A DNA stretch of 64,000 nucleotides from Mobiluncus sp034180645 (GTDB lineage Bacteria > Actinomycetota > Actinomycetes > Actinomycetales > Actinomycetaceae). The stretch covers positions 1 through 64,000 of the forward strand of contig NZ_JAXFNY010000002.1 in the NCBI RefSeq assembly GCF_034180645.1. Reading direction: 5' to 3'. Positions within the stretch are counted from its first letter, which is position 1. Each line of letters starts with the position of its first letter. Shown piece after piece: positions 1-7,349 of the stretch. A program made the translations under genes and the position numbers. Below the pieces are notes generated by a model, which worked only from the letters and a program-made list of their open reading frames with translations, had not been told where the DNA came from and searched no databases.

Positions 1-150
1 AGAATAATGCCCACAGACGCGCAACTCGAGGAATACTACCTAAACCAAGAAAACCAGCACATCACCAGGCGAAGCCTCCCCGGATGGGGCGACGGAATCA
101 TCTGGAACGAACTCCACCACACCACCCCCTACAACAACACCTGGGACTAA
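1..150 (+). CDS. 3' end of a gene that begins before the window; product unknown
   Basis: The frame is open from the first base and stops with TAA at 148-150; an internal ATG lies at 7. The visible 49 codons end in a motif WNELHHTTPYNNTWD. Third positions are almost all C (runs of AAC, ACC, CTC, CAC), which differs from the mixed third positions of the housekeeping genes further on. I do not recognise a family. The biased codon use and the toxin-antitoxin pair and inverted repeat next to it suggest the end of an accessory or mobile segment, but this is inference. Confidence 0.45.
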   Translation, partial: RIMPTDAQLEEYYLNQENQHITRRSLPGWGDGIIWNELHHTTPYNNTWD

Positions 151-269
151 CCCCCCAGACACACAATTTGTCCTTTAACCCTGATGGGGAGCAGTTCACT
201 TGGAAACGGGGTTTTGTGCCCGCTGTCGGGCGTGTCGGGCGTTACCGGGTGGCGGTGTGAGAAATCGGG

Positions 270-318
270 GATTAAATCGGGGTAGGTGGTTATATAGACC
301 AGCAACCCCGATTTAATC
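270..318. repeat. Perfect 14-bp inverted repeat with 21-bp spacer
   Basis: Positions 270-283 (GATTAAATCGGGGT) are the exact reverse complement of 305-318. The left arm is preceded by a second AAATCGGGG (262-270), and the right arm is followed by another GATTTA, so the pairing can be extended imperfectly. It lies in the gene-free stretch 151-405 between the truncated ORF and the toxin gene. There is no T-tract on either side, so it is not a standard terminator. It may be a recombination or protein-binding site; nothing else is visible in this stretch. Confidence 0.6.
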
Positions 319-374
319 GCGATTTACAGTCACCGGCTGAAGTACTTCTCGCCCAAATGGGTCAATCCCCTCGA

Positions 375-402
375 CTAAGTGTATCCATTCGGATACGCTT
401 AG
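375..402. promoter_or_regulatory. Palindromic operator over the toxin-antitoxin promoter
   Basis: The 12-bp arms CTAAGTGTATCC (375-386) and GGATACGCTTAG (391-402) are inverted repeats with one mismatch around a 4-bp centre. A -10-like TACGCT (394-399) lies inside the right arm and ends 6 nt before the GTG at 406. Type II antitoxins of this kind usually repress their own promoter through such a palindrome, so this is the expected autoregulatory site. Confidence 0.6.
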
Positions 403-405
403 AGT

Positions 406-718
406 GTGAGAATCAAGCGTGCAAGAGAGTTCGACAAGGGGCTAAAGACGCTGCATGACCACGTTGGTCTAGGTCGGATTGCATTTGCCTTGAGACGTTG
501 GGAAGTCAAGAACGAAATCGTGGGAGACACCAGATATCTGGGGGACGGCATTAGTGAGTTACGTATCCATTATGGACCTGGATACCGAGTCTATTATGCG
601 AAGCTTGAGCGTACTGTGGTGCTTCTAGTCTTCGGAAGGGGACAAGTCCTCACAAAGGCGCGATATTGAGAAAGCTGAGGCAATTTTCGCTAGGCTCCAA
701 GAAAGGGGAGAGATATGA
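406..718 (+). pseudogene. RelE/HigB-type toxin gene broken by a +1 frameshift
   Basis: The first 77 codons from GTG at 406 encode a typical addiction-module killer protein (RelE/ParE superfamily, HigB-like mRNA interferase), with the family signature ELRIHYGPGYRVYY. After GGA at 634-636 there is one base too many. Read straight on, the frame ends after 87 residues at 669. After skipping one base it continues as GGDKSSQRRDIEKAEAIF and ends with TGA at 716-718, overlapping the antitoxin ATG (715-717). This restores both the usual family C-terminus and a translationally coupled ATGA junction. The conserved basic C-terminal part is therefore lost from the encoded protein and the toxin is probably inactive. 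A sequencing error is the main alternative. There is no Shine-Dalgarno; the -10 box 6 nt upstream suggests a leaderless start. Confidence 0.8.
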
Positions 719-993
719 CAATAAATGACTGGGACGTGACTGAATACCTTGATAGCCCTGAATCGATTGCGGGCTACTTGGATGCAGCTTTGGAGGACGG
801 AGATACTGCCATGTTGCAGGCTGCTATTGGCGATGTTGCCAAGGCTATGGGCATGACCGCGGTTGCAGCCAACGCTGGGGTGAGTCGAACCTCACTGTAC
901 AAATCCTTGACCGCAGATGCGACGCCGTCTTTTGAAACCATTAATAAAGTCCTGCAAGCGTTGGGTGTGCGTTTGAGAGTATCTGCAGCTTAG
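715..993 (+). CDS. HigA-like / addiction-module antidote protein (helix-turn-helix antitoxin)
   Basis: The protein has 92 residues. The second half is an XRE-type helix-turn-helix, with AAIGDVAKAMGMTAVAANAG leading into SRTSLYKSL and SFETINKVLQALGV. This is the standard shape of the antidote proteins paired with HigB-like killers, where the toxin gene comes first and the antitoxin follows. The ATG overlaps the reconstructed toxin stop by 4 nt. It should bind the toxin and also the palindrome at 375-402. It is intact although its toxin is frameshifted. Its stop codon (991-993) overlaps by two bases the stop of the convergent membrane-protein gene. Confidence 0.85.
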   Translation: MTINDWDVTEYLDSPESIAGYLDAALEDGDTAMLQAAIGDVAKAMGMTAVAANAGVSRTSLYKSLTADATPSFETINKVLQALGVRLRVSAA

Positions 994-2291
994 GCAAGTG
1001 GCGGGTCGGGTGCACAAGGTCGGTCAGGTTCGCTCGGCCCGGTGGGCTTGCGTACCGCCAGGGTGGCGATAGCGGTGGTGATGGGGACGCTGGCGATGAG
1101 GGCGGAGCCGGAAGCCAATATTTGCAAGGCTTGGGCGGCGAGGGCTTCCGTCGTGAAGAGGTCGCTGAGTGAACGTTCAAAGAACAAAACGATGAGCATC
1201 ACCGTAGAGAGCGCCGCGCCGGTGTAGGCAAAAACAATGGTGTAAATCGTCGAAGCGATGTGGTCCCGGCCGATACGCATAGCGCTTTGATAGATTTCGC
1301 GGCGGGTATAGGTCGGGGCGGCCAATCTCAGTTCCCACACAGCCGAGGCTTGGGTGATGGTCACGTCATTCAGCACCCCCAGCCCCGCCAAGATGGTGGC
1401 AGCGACGAACAGCTGGCTCATGTTGAGGTGCGGAATGGCAGCGGACAAGTCAAAGGAGGTTTCATCGATGTAACCCGAAATGTGCGCGCTTTTCACCGCG
1501 ATGGCGCCCAGCAAGGCCGAAAGCCCCAAACCGCACACGGTGCCCAGTAGGGCGGATGCGGTCCGCATAGATATGCCGTGGGCGACGTGAATGACGATGA
1601 GCATGATGGCACACGATCCGACCACTCCGACCCAGATGCCGGGCCGACCGCTGGCCAGGGAAGGCAGCATGAAGTACACAATCACCACGGTCGCGAAAGC
1701 TAGTCCCACCAGCGAGAGCGCTCCTTTGACGCGGGCGACAGCCAGAACTACCACGGCGAACAGGACGGTAAAGAGGATAATCGGCAGGTCGTGGGGGACG
1801 CCGGTGAAGGTGTAGGTGGCAGTGCCGGGTTTTTCTCCTGGTGAGCGCATAACTTGGATTGTGTCGCCGGGAGCCAGGTCCGAATGTGCGCCGGGTCCGA
1901 CCGCTTCTAGGGTGGCAACCCGGTTGGAATCCGGTCCGCTGGTCAGGCGTACCGTCAGGCGAACACAGTCGTCCAGGTGCCCTTGTACGTCAGAAGGGGC
2001 GATGTCGGTGTCTCGACACTTCGGCTCGAGTTTCACGATGGTGGCGCGTTCGTAGGAAACTCCCGGAGCGGTCGCGAAACTGAAGTTCATCTGGCGGACT
2101 TCCTGCAGATGATGCCAATCGGGCCAGAGCCAAACCGCCCCTGCCAAGGTCAAGATTGTAATCAAGCCCAGGGCAACCACCATCGCCAGGCGCGAGGCTG
2201 GCGAAGTCGTCGAAGCCTCTTGAGTCCGAGAAATCCGAGAAATCGAGTGAGAATGAGACACAAACAGCAAGTATATCCATGTCAGTCGCAT
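990..2291 (-). CDS. YibE/F family integral membrane protein
   Basis: 433 residues. One N-terminal membrane segment (about 37-56) is followed by an extracytoplasmic domain of about 110 residues (60-165) and then six to seven further membrane spans between 169 and 413. The motif GVLNDVTITQASAV (305-318) is the hallmark of the YibE/F family, whose function is unsettled (a transport role has been suggested). The ATG at 2291 has no good ribosome site. An internal ATG at 2183, just before the first span, is a possible start. The tail is proline-rich. It is convergent with the antitoxin gene and their stop codons overlap. Confidence 0.85.
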   Translation of the reverse strand: MRLTWIYLLFVSHSHSISRISRTQEASTTSPASRLAMVVALGLITILTLAGAVWLWPDWHHLQEVRQMNFSFATAPGVSYERATIVKLEPKCRDTDIAPSDVQGHLDDCVRLTVRLTSGPDSNRVATLEAVGPGAHSDLAPGDTIQVMRSPGEKPGTATYTFTGVPHDLPIILFTVLFAVVVLAVARVKGALSLVGLAFATVVIVYFMLPSLASGRPGIWVGVVGSCAIMLIVIHVAHGISMRTASALLGTVCGLGLSALLGAIAVKSAHISGYIDETSFDLSAAIPHLNMSQLFVAATILAGLGVLNDVTITQASAVWELRLAAPTYTRREIYQSAMRIGRDHIASTIYTIVFAYTGAALSTVMLIVLFFERSLSDLFTTEALAAQALQILASGSALIASVPITTAIATLAVRKPTGPSEPDRPCAPDPPLA

Positions 2292-2378
2292 CCATGCTGG
2301 GTGAAATGACCTATCTTTTACGATGATTCTAGGCGTGAGCCGAACCGAGGCGCGGTTGTGATTTCCCGGCGATAGAGC

Positions 2379-3497
2379 CTATTTGAGAGTGGTGAAGGCA
2401 ATAGATCCGTAGGGGGAGCGCGAACCCCCGCTCTGTTGACCGGTCTCCCACATCACGGCAATCCGGTCGCCTAGCGTGACGCACACGGAGTAGGCGGCGG
2501 GACCCGAGTCAATGACGTGGGGTTCACCCCAGCTAATCTCAGCGGGGTCGAGAGGGCTCGTGGGTGGCTCCGGGAGGGTTCCCAGTCGGACAACCAAGTT
2601 TCTGCGAGAAAACCAGTCTTGCAATTGGTCGTGGCTCTTTCCGCGAGACGGGTCCAGATCCAGGTCGGGATGTACCTCCCGAGACTCCTCGGGCGGGTCG
2701 AGGCTGGTGAGGACCAGTGTTCCGTGATACATGGCTAATCCTGCATTGCAACCGGGGTCCTTTACCTGCAAGGTCCGCATTGTCAAAGTTTGCCCACCAT
2801 CGGTTGAGAGCGCCCACAGGCGTTGGGGATAAGCGCGGGAGCTCATCAAAATATCTCCGTGGGGAAGTTCCAACAGCTTGCTTTCGTCCCCGCCAAGCAA
2901 GGTCCCGCCACGTTGCCAGGTGGCTCCGCCGTCATCAGAAAACACGATGAGGGCTTTGATGTCTGGGGAGTTTACCCGACGTTCCACCATCGGCAGAAGA
3001 ATCCTTCCCCGGTGCGAGCCAGTTGTGAGCTGAATGCCATTTCCGGATGCAAAGAAGAGATTCCCAGTCTCCTCAGTCCACAGCTGCGCGGTGATGTCTC
3101 GGTGAGACCAGGTTTCTGTGTCCTCGCTCCAACAGACGTAAAGTTTCCAATTACTTCCTGCAGCGGCATCATCCCAAAAACTCATTCCCTGACTTGCAGC
3201 GTAACCGCAAAGAACCCCTCCGTCATGCAGGGCCACCGGGCAAGCATCGCCAAAACCCCACCCGTCACGGGCTAAAATCAACGGAACATAGGGTGTCCAG
3301 GAAATCCCCAAGTCATCACTAGAGCAGGTCAGCACAGAGATGAGGCCGGGAAGGTCATGAAAGTCGGGCCGGGCATCAAAGAATGCCAGCAAGCGATGCG
3401 GGTGCACCGAATCCGCGGAGGTGAGCACGAGGGCCGGAATACGGAAGAATGCTTCGCCGTACTGGGGAAATTGCCTGCGGGCGGATACTTTGACCAT
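2379..3497 (-). CDS. Exo-alpha-sialidase (BNR/Asp-box family), cytoplasmic type
   Basis: 372 residues. It should hydrolyse terminal sialic acids (EC 3.2.1.18). An FRIP motif (18-21) supplies the first arginine of the arginine triad. Four Asp-boxes are visible: SSDDLGISW (59-67), WSEDTETW (123-130), FSDDGGATW (186-194) and LSTDGGQTL (230-238, last Trp replaced by Leu). DESKLLELPHG followed by an Arg at 221 fits the catalytic Glu/Arg region. There is no signal peptide or anchor, so it should act inside the cell, perhaps on imported sialo-oligosaccharides, or be released by another route. I prefer the ATG at 3497 because a -10 box TATCCT (3510-3505) ends exactly 7 nt before it. An upstream in-frame TTG at 3578 would add 27 residues. 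Confidence 0.85.
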   Translation of the reverse strand: MVKVSARRQFPQYGEAFFRIPALVLTSADSVHPHRLLAFFDARPDFHDLPGLISVLTCSSDDLGISWTPYVPLILARDGWGFGDACPVALHDGGVLCGYAASQGMSFWDDAAAGSNWKLYVCWSEDTETWSHRDITAQLWTEETGNLFFASGNGIQLTTGSHRGRILLPMVERRVNSPDIKALIVFSDDGGATWQRGGTLLGGDESKLLELPHGDILMSSRAYPQRLWALSTDGGQTLTMRTLQVKDPGCNAGLAMYHGTLVLTSLDPPEESREVHPDLDLDPSRGKSHDQLQDWFSRRNLVVRLGTLPEPPTSPLDPAEISWGEPHVIDSGPAAYSVCVTLGDRIAVMWETGQQSGGSRSPYGSIAFTTLK

Positions 3498-3641
3498 CAC
3501 GGTTAGGATACTGCGAAGTTTCAGCGGGAAACCGGTTTTGCGTCCCAGAGATTTTTTGTCACGTGAAAACCTACACAACGCCGGATAAAGCCGAGTACGA
3601 TGGAATGCTTCATTTCGTGTACTAATCAGGAGAATGTATAT

Positions 3642-4265
3642 ATGCCGGTATGGGAAATAATCGGGTGGGTCGGATCCATCTTGGTAGTGGTGTCTTTAAT
3701 GATTCCCAGTGTGCGCAAGTTTCGGATTTTGAACCTGACGGGCTCACTGATTGCCACGGTCTATAACGCGTATTTTGGTATCTGGCCTTATATGGTGATG
3801 AACGGCGCCATCGTGCTGATTAACGTGTACTGGCTGTGGCGCTTGTATCGTTGCGATAGCGAGAGTGAGCGGGTCTATGAAGTAGTGGGTACCTCGGGTG
3901 AGGCCCCGGTGGTGCAGCGTTTCGTGGAGCGTAATCACCAAGACATCCTCCGAGCCTATCCGCAGTTTTCAGCGGAGTCCTTGGGCGGTGCCAGTGTTTT
4001 CCTGGTGCTCTATCAGGAGGAAATCGTGGGGGTTCTAGCACTACAAGCCGCCGCGGAGGGCCGCTGCCGCATTGTCTTGGATTTTGTGACTGAACGGTTC
4101 CGTGACCTGACCCCCGGCAAGCATGTGTATTCCGACCGGGAATTGTTCGCGGGAATTGCAGCCACCGAAGTTGAAATCGCCCCCGATACCACCAGTGATG
4201 TGGGCTACTTCAAACGGTTGGGATTCACGGATGAAGGCTCGGTCCTGGTGAAAACCGTGGCCTAG
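3642..4265 (+). CDS. YgjV-like membrane protein with a C-terminal acetyltransferase-like domain
   Basis: 207 residues from the ATG at 3642, which has AGGAG nine bases upstream; an upstream ATG at 3600 lacks a ribosome site. The first 75 residues contain three short membrane segments (WEIIGWVGSILVVVSLMIP, a second around LNLTGSLIATVY, a third around MVMNGAIVLINVYWLW), as in the YgjV inner-membrane family. The C-terminal 120 residues are soluble. GGASVFLVLYQEEIVGVLAL and a closing YFKRLGFTDEGS resemble N-acetyltransferase folds, but I see no clear acetyl-CoA motif. Function is unknown. It is divergent from the sialidase gene. Confidence 0.7.
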   Translation: MPVWEIIGWVGSILVVVSLMIPSVRKFRILNLTGSLIATVYNAYFGIWPYMVMNGAIVLINVYWLWRLYRCDSESERVYEVVGTSGEAPVVQRFVERNHQDILRAYPQFSAESLGGASVFLVLYQEEIVGVLALQAAAEGRCRIVLDFVTERFRDLTPGKHVYSDRELFAGIAATEVEIAPDTTSDVGYFKRLGFTDEGSVLVKTVA

Positions 4266-4370
4266 CGTGGGCCAGATTCCAAGGCCGCGGAAAATCGCCT
4301 TCCCGACTGTAACGGAGGGTGTTTTGGTGATGCTAATCTCAACATACCGTCATGCAGAAAGCAGGAAGTT

Positions 4371-5603
4371 ATGTCTGACCCGATGCCGCCCGCATCGATT
4401 CGGTCCGAATCCAGCCCCACACCGCCCCCACGTCCAGAGGCGGATGCGGTCGCAAAGAGCCGTAATGTACCGTTGATTGGCATCATAGTTGCGTTGGCAC
4501 TGTTAGTGGTTGCTGGGATTATTTTGTTGGTGGCGCTGCTCGGGAAGGGTTCCGCCGGCGGTGAGGAGGCTGCCGGGACATCCTCGGCCGCAGGAAAGAC
4601 CGCGACAGTCCAGAAGCATTCACATGCTCAGAAACTTCAAACGGCCTTTGCGCAGTACACCGAAATACTTGATGCCCCCACCAAGTATCTGACTGCGTTA
4701 GAGAGGGATAATTCAAGTGGAGCGTATAAATACGCCCTGACTGAGATGAATGGGGACGGTATTCCTGAACTGTTATTCGGTGCTGATGATGGTTATGGCC
4801 TGCTCAATGTGCAAGTTTTCTCCGCGGACGGGTCGGGAAATCCGTTTATAGCGCCGTCGAAGGTCCTCCTGGATGGGGTTGCCTTGGGTGGAGGAACGCG
4901 GGCCTTCATTATGGGGAGTAAAGCTGGGAATGGGATTATTCAAGTCCTTGGCAGCGCCTCGAATCCCCAGTGGTACTGCAATCGTATGGTGTTGCAAGGC
5001 TCCGAACTGGTAGAGAGCGATAATTGTGACTTCACGTTTGGTGAGTCCACTCCAGTTTTGGACGGGGATGGAGCCGAACTGCAGTGGTTGGATGTCTCGG
5101 ACCGTTCCGCCTTGCAGAAGCTGGCGGGGCCAGCCGGTGCTGCAGGGGCTAAGCAACCCGCAGGGGGTAAGTCTGCGGATCAGAAAGCCAAGGCTATTGC
5201 AGCGGCCAGAGCCCAAGGCAAGCAGGTGCTTGAAGGTACCCTGCGGATTATGGGTCACAAGGAGGTGCTGCAGATGCAAGGAATGCCGGAACCTAATCCC
5301 GTGCCGCCCGGGACAGATTTCAGCCATGAACGCTATGTGGTGGTGTTGTTGGATCAGAAACAGGGTGTATTGGGCATTCTTGGTGATGGTAGCGGTGAGA
5401 CCGATACGATAGAGACAGACATCCTTGACCTGTATTCTTACACAGGTATTGGAAATGAAGAGGACAGGTCGTCTCAGTGGCAGAAGTACGACGGCAGGAG
5501 GGTCGTGGTAGCTGCAGACACCGACGATATTTGTTGGCCTTCAGGAGTTGGTGTTCCCATTGGGGCTCCAGCTTTTGGTGGAGACGTGATTTTTGCGGAG
5601 TGA
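4371..5603 (+). CDS. Membrane-anchored extracytoplasmic protein of unknown function
   Basis: 410 residues. A Pro/Ser-rich cytoplasmic tail (1-31) precedes one membrane span (about 33-57), a Gly/Ala/Ser linker and a large outer domain. Within that domain, NGDGIPELLFGADDG (127-141) resembles the calcium-binding loops of FG-GAP or EF-hand-like lipoproteins. There is an Ala/Gly/Lys-rich spacer near 245-285 and a second folded region after it. AGGAAG lies just upstream of the ATG. No enzyme motif is recognisable, and I do not assign a function beyond a cell-surface location. Confidence 0.75.
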   Translation: MSDPMPPASIRSESSPTPPPRPEADAVAKSRNVPLIGIIVALALLVVAGIILLVALLGKGSAGGEEAAGTSSAAGKTATVQKHSHAQKLQTAFAQYTEILDAPTKYLTALERDNSSGAYKYALTEMNGDGIPELLFGADDGYGLLNVQVFSADGSGNPFIAPSKVLLDGVALGGGTRAFIMGSKAGNGIIQVLGSASNPQWYCNRMVLQGSELVESDNCDFTFGESTPVLDGDGAELQWLDVSDRSALQKLAGPAGAAGAKQPAGGKSADQKAKAIAAARAQGKQVLEGTLRIMGHKEVLQMQGMPEPNPVPPGTDFSHERYVVVLLDQKQGVLGILGDGSGETDTIETDILDLYSYTGIGNEEDRSSQWQKYDGRRVVVAADTDDICWPSGVGVPIGAPAFGGDVIFAE

Positions 5604-5683
5604 TTCGGGCCGGCCGGTTCGCAACTTGCCGTGGCAAATGTTATTCTCAATAGTCTTGTGTTTGCGTTTCGCGCAAACCTTTA

Positions 5684-5760
5684 GGACCTATAGCTCAGTT
5701 GGCTAGAGCGCCACGTTTACACCGTGGATGTCGGGGGTTCGAGTCCCTCTGGGTCCACCA
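5684..5760 (+). tRNA. tRNA-Val (anticodon TAC)
   Basis: A full cloverleaf is visible. The acceptor GGACCTA pairs with TGGGTCC (one G-T pair) and the CCA end is encoded (5758-5760). The D arm is GCTCAGTTGGCTAGAGC. The anticodon stem is CCACG/CGTGG around the loop TTTACAC, giving anticodon TAC. The T arm carries TTCGAGT. It reads GUA valine codons. A strong terminator follows at once. Confidence 0.95.
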
Positions 5761-5763
5761 GGT

Positions 5764-5800
5764 TTTTGTGAGGATGGGGTTTATCCCCATCCTCACAAAA
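5764..5800 (+). terminator. Terminator of the tRNA-Val gene
   Basis: A perfect 16-bp stem (5764-5779 with 5785-5800) around the loop TTTAT. The arms start with TTTTG and end with CAAAA, so it could work in both directions. Confidence 0.8.
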
Positions 5801-5811
5801 CAATTTACGGT

Positions 5812-5829
5812 CCAGAGGGACTCGAACCC
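5812..5829 (-). repeat. Inverted 18-bp copy of the tRNA-Val 3' part
   Basis: CCAGAGGGACTCGAACCC is the exact reverse complement of 5735-5752, the T arm plus acceptor start of the tRNA-Val gene. It lies just beyond the tRNA terminator and before a decayed toxin module. Integration into a tRNA normally leaves direct repeats, so an inverted copy points to rearrangement or to the remnant of a tRNA on the other strand. Confidence 0.6.
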
Positions 5830-5944
5830 GTGAGGGGCGGCGCCGGGGGAAATGCTGTTTTGCTCAATATACGTCAGGGGTACCGCACCGGCGACAAAGC
5901 CAGAGGGGGCTGGTAAAATGTCGGTAAAGGGAAGGGACGTGGCG

Positions 5945-6227
5945 ATGGTAAGCAATGAATATGAGGACTATTCCGATTCGGTTCTCTATGACGTGTTCTA
6001 TGAAGCCGGGAACCATGCTGGGAGGTTGGCTTTCGTCCCGGCAGGTTGCGGCTCTCAAAGAAGGTAACCATGCTTTAGCTGACCGCTACGAGCAAGAACG
6101 ATTTGAGTTAGATGAGGAACGCTCGCGGGTCGGCGCTCATGACCGCGACGCACAAATTGCCATGATTAAAAAATGGCACGCACGCCGTGTGGAACTTGAT
6201 TCTTCCGAATTGTTAGTAGCTATGTGA
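5945..6227 (+). pseudogene. Small partner (probable antitoxin) of a zeta-toxin module, frameshifted
   Basis: Reading starts at ATG 5945 behind a purine-rich ribosome site, GGGAAGGG. The first frame gives MVSNEYEDYSDSVLYDVFYE and continues to HAGRLAF, then runs into nonsense and stops at 6067. One base further on, a second frame continues smoothly as SRQVAALKEGNHALADRYE and ends at TGA 6225-6227. One extra base near 6034 joins the two. The reconstructed protein of about 93 residues is acidic and helical, as expected for the small gene upstream of an actinobacterial zeta-type toxin. Its TGA overlaps the toxin ATG (6227-6229) by one base. The pairing is inferred from position and shape, not from a known family signature. 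Confidence 0.6.
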
Positions 6228-7050
6228 TGACGCCAGATGAATTGCAAGCGTTATGGGAACTGTTAGTTAAACCTGATGTATTCAGGAAAATTGAATCTGT
6301 TGAAAACCCGGCGACGATTTTTCTGGGTGGTCAGCTGGGGTCTGGGAAAACCCAAGGCAAGAATTATGCCCTGGCGCAGTATCCCCCTGACACTGTTGCT
6401 GAAATCATCGGTGATGACTTTCGCCGCCACCACCCAGATTACGAGTATCTCTCATTACCCACGAGCCTTTGAAGATGCCCCACGCCACCGCCCCTGCGTC
6501 CGGCGCGTGGGTCGGGATGTGTGTGGAATATGCAGAAGCGAACCGGATTTCGTTTCTCGTTGAGGGCACGTGGCGCAATGCCGCAACTGTTCTCGACACT
6601 GCGCGCCGCGCCAAAGAGTTGGGGCGTCAAACTCACGCTGTGGTGCTTGCGGTTCCTCCCTTGGTTTCGTTGGAGGGTATCGCGGAGCGTTTCTATCGGG
6701 ATATGCTGCGGGGGTTTCCGGCTCGGTGGACACCGCCTACCGCGCACGACGTGACCGTGGATAGCCTGGTGCAAAACGTTGGCAAGATTGTGAACGCCAC
6801 GTTTAGCGGTGAGCCGATGATTGACAGTTTCACGGTTACGAATCGCAGCGGGGGAATTCTCTATGACGGTGCCGCCTGCGCGGATGCGGTGGATATCTTT
6901 CAGGAACACTTTGAACGTCCCCTGACCTTGTCGGAGCAAAAGGTTGTTCGGGATACGTTGGCGATTTGTGAACCGGGTCATGTGCGGTTTACTGCAGACG
7001 ATGCATCCGCTGCTGACGTGCTTAATCGGCTGCGACAAGGCATTGCATAG
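6227..7050 (+). pseudogene. Zeta-toxin (PezT-like) kinase gene with a 2-base frameshift
   Basis: The first frame carries the P-loop LGGQLGSGKTQGKN and the IGDDFRRHHPDYEYL motif typical of zeta toxins, which phosphorylate UDP-N-acetylglucosamine or related sugars and block wall synthesis. It ends at 6472. From about 6454 a second frame continues as ITHEPLKMPHATAPASGAW, then FLVEGTWRNAATVLDTARRA and VVLAVPPLVSLEG, and runs to 7050. These are the family's expected next segments. The joint is at TCTCTC (6448-6453): one TC unit too many breaks an otherwise continuous gene of about 273 codons. The upstream partner is also frameshifted, so the module looks dead or was mis-sequenced. Confidence 0.75.
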
Positions 7051-7081
7051 AAACCATACAAAATATGGCTAATTATTTTAT

Positions 7082-7195
7082 TTAATAGGCATCGTCAACC
7101 GTAAATAGCTCTGGATGAGAGCGCACGGTTTGTAAGTCTAGATAGTCTCCGTAAACTTTGTTGCCCGGTGGCAGGTAGCCTGGATACTCTGGATA
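7082..7195 (-). pseudogene. Possible C-terminal remnant of an unknown gene
   Basis: The stretch 7051-7349 has no intact gene. On the minus strand one frame reads YPEYPGYLPPGNKVYGDYLD and then LQTVRSHPELFTVDDAY before TAA (7084-7082). It looks like real protein but has an in-frame TGA immediately upstream and no start codon. I take it as the tail of a decayed gene. The rest of the stretch holds only the lipB promoter. Confidence 0.3.
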
Positions 7196-7349
7196 TCAGA
7201 GTTATCAGGAGAAAGCGGACTATCGTTGATTGTTAACCGTGTCCTTTCCGAACATTTTTGCTTGTAATTCCCCGCCAGATTGTGGGAAAAACCTTGCCCG
7301 GTTTGTCCTATTCGCGCTCGAACCCGCTCGATGCGGTAGAGTAAACCCC

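Noticed and set aside
5695..5955. Minus-strand ORF with the peptide RDSNPRHPRCKRGALA
   Set aside because: This is the well-known false peptide read from the antisense strand of a tRNA gene.
6448..6453. TC repeat in the zeta-toxin gene as a phase-variation switch
   Set aside because: Three units are too short to be a convincing contingency locus, and the partner gene is also frameshifted. Decay or sequencing error is simpler.
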